In this document: piece by piece, positions 6,210 to 9,428 of the stretch
How the letters are laid out: every line of letters begins with the position of its first letter
Position numbering within the stretch: the stretch's first letter is position 1
Source: an uncultured Clostridia bacterium
GTDB taxonomy: Bacteria; Bacillota; Clostridia; TANB77; CAG-508
DNA length: 9,428 bases
Assembly (NCBI GenBank): GCA_947625565.1
Contig: CANQOU010000040.1
Location: forward strand, 1 to 9,428
Reading direction: 5' to 3'
Position numbers and translations under genes: made by a program
Notes under the pieces: generated by a model
What the model was told of the DNA's origin: nothing
The model's database searches: none
What the model saw: only the letters and a program-made list of their open reading frames with translations

Positions 6210-7440
6210 ATGAAAATAAAAAAAATAATTATAGGATGTATTTTATTGTTACTAATAACTAAGCCTACCTTAGCAGTTGATTTTACAGAATATGATTTGC
6301 AAAATGTAGGAATGAAAATACGGAATAGATAGTAACTTAATTGAAATTGTATCAGGACTTAAAAACAATAATCCTATATTAGAACAACTTGAAAATAAAG
6401 AGGAAAGACTAAAAAATTACCAAAATGCTGGTGTTATATTAGATGCAGTAGACACAATTAACTCAAAAGCAACTAAAGAATTACTAGTCGTAAGTACAAG
6501 TAATGTAAATTATGCTGATATGCAAAATCTAAATCAATTACCAGAAGCTGATTTGATAGCATATAAGGCACAACTGGTAGAAGCAATAAATACATATGAA
6601 ATAAAAAAAGATGAAATAGTAAAAACAAGTAATGGAAATACATATATACATATTATTACAGAAATACAGAAAGAAAATAATTCATTAGATATGTCAGTAT
6701 ATTATACAATTATGAATGGACGTTTATTAACAATAAGTTTTAGATATTTTAACAAAAGTGAGCAGGTAGAAAATGAGCAAGAAAAAGATATTATACAAAA
6801 AATCGAATTTTATGATGTAGAAAGACCTCAATACACAATATTAAGTGAAACATACAAATTAACTATGATTTTTATGTTCATAATATTCATTATCCTTTCT
6901 ATTATTGTTTTTTTCATTAGAAAAAAAGATAAAAAACTATTTAATAATAGTATTCAAGATAGACAGTTAAAACAATATAATAAATTTGGTGGATTGATTT
7001 TGTTTTTTTGGTCATTATGCTTTTATCAATTATTACTAAGAGTAATTGATATAGATAATGCAAGTAAAATAGCAAATATGGAATTTTACACAACGGCAGT
7101 TACAATACAAAGCACTATACTTGCTTTAATTGCAATGTATCAAATATATATAACTGTTAGAAGAAAACAAAACACACCTAAAAAAATAATAGTAAGCAAT
7201 ATAATATTTGGAGTTTCAGGAATTATCATAACTATAGCCAGAATTATATATGCAAAAATTGTCCCATTAGAAATATACACACAAGAATATTTCGAACAAG
7301 AAAATTCAGTATTATTATTTAATATTATATATCCACTAATTTGGATTCTTTACTTTATATTTTCAAAAAGAGTTCAAGTTTACTATTATTTGCCAGAAAG
7401 AAGGAAGAAAAAAATTGCAAAAGATACAAAAAGTGTATAA
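6210..7440 (+). pseudogene. Frameshifted gene: secreted/membrane protein with DUF2569-like C-terminal domain
   Basis: Two reading frames together make one gene. The first starts at ATG 6210, with AAGGAGAAGG at 6191-6200 overlapping the amylase stop. It encodes a clear signal peptide (Lys-rich start, 'IIIGCILLLLI' core, probable cleavage after 'PTLA' near residue 22), then stops at TAG 6330-6332. The frame shifted by one base is open from about 6316 through 7440. Removing one A from the AAAA run at 6315-6318 joins them into a 409-residue protein. It has an outside domain of about 195 residues, one membrane segment (about 218-236), then four more (about 259-276, 295-315, 326-349, 366-385). The last part, including 'FGGLI' and 'PLIWILYFIFSKRV', looks like DUF2569. 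Function is unknown. The shift could be a real mutation or a sequencing or assembly error; the open remainder and intact neighbours suggest recent loss or error rather than old decay. Confidence 0.8.
6520..7440 (+). CDS. Downstream open frame of the frameshifted DUF2569-like membrane gene
   Basis: This is the part a gene caller would report alone: 306 residues from the first ATG in the downstream frame. The ATG has no Shine-Dalgarno, and the frame is open for another 67 codons upstream (to 6319) with protein-like sequence, so 6520 is probably not a natural start. It contains the end of the outside domain ('YYTIMNGRLLTISFRYF', about 61-77) and five hydrophobic segments at about 115-133, 156-173, 192-212, 223-246 and 263-282. 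The Arg/Lys-rich 'RKKDKK' after the first segment fits cytoplasmic placement. If the frameshift is real and not bypassed, this part would lack its signal peptide. Confidence 0.6.
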   Translation: MQNLNQLPEADLIAYKAQLVEAINTYEIKKDEIVKTSNGNTYIHIITEIQKENNSLDMSVYYTIMNGRLLTISFRYFNKSEQVENEQEKDIIQKIEFYDVERPQYTILSETYKLTMIFMFIIFIILSIIVFFIRKKDKKLFNNSIQDRQLKQYNKFGGLILFFWSLCFYQLLLRVIDIDNASKIANMEFYTTAVTIQSTILALIAMYQIYITVRRKQNTPKKIIVSNIIFGVSGIIITIARIIYAKIVPLEIYTQEYFEQENSVLLFNIIYPLIWILYFIFSKRVQVYYYLPERRKKKIAKDTKSV

Positions 7441-8038
7441 ATGGATTATTTTATTTATATGTATTATGACATTTATTGGAATTTTAGAAAATGTATTTGT
7501 AAAAGAAAGCTTACAAATGGATAAAACAGTTTATGAATATGTTGTTTTAAATTTAAGAAATCAGCCATTAACTGTTATTATGAGAGCAATTACAAATTTT
7601 GGAGAACCATATTTTTTAATTGCAATAACTTTATTATCAATAATCTGCATAAAAGACAAAAAAATAGGACTATGGATAGCACTAAACCTAATTATTTCAG
7701 CAGGATTAAATATACTATTAAAAAATTTAATTCAAAGACCAAGACCTGAGGGATATAGATTGATACAAGAAAATGGATATAGCTTCCCATCAGGACATTC
7801 TATGGTAAGTATGGCATTTTATGGTTTAATAGTTTATTTAATTTGGAAAAAAGTAAAAAATCCAAAAGAAAGATACATATTATGCACAATATGTGCTATA
7901 TTACCTATACTAATAGGTTTTAGTAGAATATATTTAGGTGTACATTATGCAAGTGACGTATTAGCAGGATTATTACTGTCATTATCATATATTATAATAT
8001 TTACAACAATTATTAAGCCATATATAGAAGAAAATTAA
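7415..8038 (+). CDS. PAP2-family membrane phosphatase
   Basis: The 207-residue integral membrane protein has the three-part PAP2 acid phosphatase signature: K-x6-RP (Lys103, Arg110-Pro111), 'SFPSGHS' (123-129, His128), and SR-x5-H-x3-D (Ser170, Arg171, nucleophile His177, Asp181). Such enzymes dephosphorylate lipid phosphates or pyrophosphates such as phosphatidic acid, phosphatidylglycerol phosphate or undecaprenyl pyrophosphate; the substrate here is not readable. About six membrane segments are visible. The start is TTG at 7415, with AAGGA at 7401-7405 nine bases upstream; the alternative in-frame GTG at 7433 has no ribosome-binding site. It overlaps the preceding gene by 26 bases, which implies translational coupling, and lies 17 bases before the MFS gene. 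If made as an undecaprenyl pyrophosphate phosphatase it would serve cell-wall lipid recycling and bacitracin tolerance, but that is inference. Confidence 0.92.
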   Translation: MQKIQKVYKWIILFICIMTFIGILENVFVKESLQMDKTVYEYVVLNLRNQPLTVIMRAITNFGEPYFLIAITLLSIICIKDKKIGLWIALNLIISAGLNILLKNLIQRPRPEGYRLIQENGYSFPSGHSMVSMAFYGLIVYLIWKKVKNPKERYILCTICAILPILIGFSRIYLGVHYASDVLAGLLLSLSYIIIFTTIIKPYIEEN

Positions 8039-8055
8039 AAATATAAAAGGAAAAA

Positions 8056-9348
8056 ATGATGGAAGAATTACAAAAGATTTTAGAAAAAAAAGAAGCACAA
8101 AGAAGAAAAAATAATATGAAGTTATACCCACTGTATATGATGTTCGGCTTTGACTTGATGTTTTATTATGCAATAAATGTATTATTTTTATCACAAGTAA
8201 AAAATGTATCAGATGCTAACATTATGCTATTATCATCTGTATTTGCAATAAGTAGTATTATTGTTATTTTGCCAATATCTGCAATAACCTCAAAGGTAGG
8301 AACAAGAAAGGCTTTAATTTATGGAAATTTAATAAATGCATTTTCAACACTATTACTAATCATAGGAAAGAGCTATGCAATTTTTGTTTTTAGCCAAATA
8401 TTATCAGCAATGGGATTTGCATTTATAAACATTTCTACTTCTCCGATTTTAAAAGAATCAATACCACACTCAACAGATAAAAATAAAATATTTGGAAAAA
8501 TCTATACGAGTTCATATTCAAAATACTGCATATTTGCAGCTATATCAACAATTATTGCAGGATATTTATATAATATAGACCCGTATATTCCAATGTTCTT
8601 ATGTATGCTTTGTAGTATTATTGCATTCATTATTGCATCACAAATGATACAATTCAAAAAAGAAGAACAAGAAATGAGTCTAAAACAAAGCTTATCACAA
8701 TTAAAAAATGTTGTAAAATTTGGAGCAAATTCAAGAAGACTAAAAGCATTATTATTAGCTCTAGGACTAATTTGGGGAACTTTAATTACTTTTACGACTT
8801 ATAGCACAACTTTGTTAAAAAATATAGAGGTATCTCCACAATATATTGGATATATCTTAGCAATATTAGAGATAGCAAAAGGAATGGCATCTAAAAGGGC
8901 AAATGATTTTCACAATGCAAATAAAAATACTAGTATAACGAAAATATTATATACAATATCTGTCACATACATTTTAATTGGAATTATTTCAAAAATTCAA
9001 ATTCCTTTTATATATCAAATTATAATACTTGTTGTTTTATTTGCTGTTATTAGGTCAATGCATGGAATTTATACAATATTATATAGCAGATATTTAAATA
9101 ATTTCATAAAAACAGAAATACTACCATCAGTATATTCTATGCAAACAATTGTAGATAATATTTTTAGAGCAATTATTACTTATATAGCATCTGGAATTTT
9201 GAATTTTGCAGATATAAAATATGCAATGTTAATTATAGGAATATTATTTGTAGTTTTAAGTTCTATAATGGTTGGATATATGAGAGATAGAATAGGTTTA
9301 GACCCTTTAGAATATGACAAAACTGATACAAAATATGCAAGTAAATAA
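8056..9348 (+). CDS. MFS-type transporter, substrate unknown
   Basis: The 430-residue protein has about 12 hydrophobic segments (near 24-46, 56-77, 86-104, 107-126, 155-173, 177-196, 229-253, 262-276, 295-313, 317-335, 363-382, 388-408). The longest polar loop, about 197-228, is where the major facilitator superfamily has its central loop. A motif-A-like 'SKVGTRKA' (79-86) lies between segments 2 and 3 as expected. The charged N-terminus (about 1-22) and short C-terminal tail are predicted cytoplasmic. Substrate and direction are not evident; a drug or sugar exporter/importer are both possible. AAAAGGA at 8045-8051 is the ribosome-binding site. Two adjacent ATGs (8056 and 8059) are possible, and the second has the better spacing. 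Probably the last gene of the operon; no clear terminator is seen after it. Confidence 0.85.
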   Translation: MMEELQKILEKKEAQRRKNNMKLYPLYMMFGFDLMFYYAINVLFLSQVKNVSDANIMLLSSVFAISSIIVILPISAITSKVGTRKALIYGNLINAFSTLLLIIGKSYAIFVFSQILSAMGFAFINISTSPILKESIPHSTDKNKIFGKIYTSSYSKYCIFAAISTIIAGYLYNIDPYIPMFLCMLCSIIAFIIASQMIQFKKEEQEMSLKQSLSQLKNVVKFGANSRRLKALLLALGLIWGTLITFTTYSTTLLKNIEVSPQYIGYILAILEIAKGMASKRANDFHNANKNTSITKILYTISVTYILIGIISKIQIPFIYQIIILVVLFAVIRSMHGIYTILYSRYLNNFIKTEILPSVYSMQTIVDNIFRAIITYIASGILNFADIKYAMLIIGILFVVLSSIMVGYMRDRIGLDPLEYDKTDTKYASK

Positions 9349-9428
9349 AATTTGAAAGACATCTGGTAATATGTCAAGATAAATTTTAAAAATATTTTAG
9401 ATTTTTTTAGTACATTGATAATGAAAAG
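9349..9428. other. Intergenic tail, nothing assignable
   Basis: After the MFS stop codon the last 80 bases hold no open frame with a ribosome-binding site. A five-base inverted repeat (GACAT at 9358-9362, ATGTC at 9371-9375) is too weak, and lacks a following T tract, to be called a terminator. Confidence 0.5.

Noticed and set aside
6216..6239. Lipoprotein signal (Cys10 in 'IIIGCILL')
   Set aside because: The hydrophobic stretch before the Cys is only about three residues and continues well past it, so cleavage after 'PTLA' by signal peptidase I is more likely.
6312..6332. Programmed ribosomal frameshift
   Set aside because: Joining needs a forward shift at a short AAAA, with no classic slippery heptamer, hungry codon or downstream stem that I can see. 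A mutation or sequence error is simpler.
7985..8194. Minus-strand 69-codon frame across the PAP2-MFS junction
   Set aside because: Composition is the complement of poly-A coding DNA, with no start signal; the plus-strand genes explain the region.
9358..9375. Terminator after the MFS gene
   Set aside because: The stem is only five base pairs with an eight-base loop, and no T tract follows directly.
9421..9428. Start of a new gene at ATG 9421
   Set aside because: There is no Shine-Dalgarno in the T-rich sequence before it and only eight bases remain.

Overview
This is a very A+T-rich window with Shine-Dalgarno-led, closely packed genes, seven TAA stops (no TGA or TAG) at the intact ends of plus-strand genes, and tryptophan encoded by TGG under the standard code. 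Together with the protein families this points to a low-GC Gram-positive bacterium, probably Clostridia. I cannot name the genus from sequence alone.

Layout. (1) 1-508, minus strand: the N-terminal 169 codons of a DUF4163/DUF3298 (RsiV/PdaC-like) protein that runs off the left edge. (2) 509-577: a compact divergent control region whose clearest promoter faces the minus-strand gene and overlaps the translation start of the plus-strand gene. (3) 578-1597: an S66 LD-carboxypeptidase/MccF-like serine peptidase, closed by a clear intrinsic terminator. (4) 1725-3350: DNA-repair ATPase RecN with its own promoter and a LexA-like half-conserved operator at the predicted transcription start. The longer reading frame from a TTG at 1647 is not the real start, because that TTG is the -35 box. 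(5) 3428-4690: enolase with all catalytic residues but a short C-terminus. (6) 4694-4722: a strong promoter, then 4750-6192, a cytoplasmic GH13 alpha-amylase. (7) 6210-7440: a secreted/membrane DUF2569-like protein split by a one-base frameshift at 6315-6318. (8) 7415-8038: a PAP2 membrane phosphatase with a TTG start, overlapping the previous gene. (9) 8056-9348: a 12-segment MFS-type transporter. 9349-9428 holds no gene I can support.

How the genes work together. The amylase, DUF2569-like, PAP2 and MFS genes are spaced from +17 bases to a 26-base overlap and look like one transcript started at the 4694-4722 promoter. Amylase and enolase are both carbohydrate-catabolic but appear to be separate promoter units. 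The membrane genes have no evident metabolic link to amylase. RecN and the peptidase are separated by terminator and promoter.

I found no mobile element, CRISPR array, RNA gene or clear new multi-gene system. The most useful non-routine observations are the frameshifted membrane gene, the candidate SOS operator at recN, the start corrections, and the divergent promoter embedded in the peptidase gene's ribosome-binding region.
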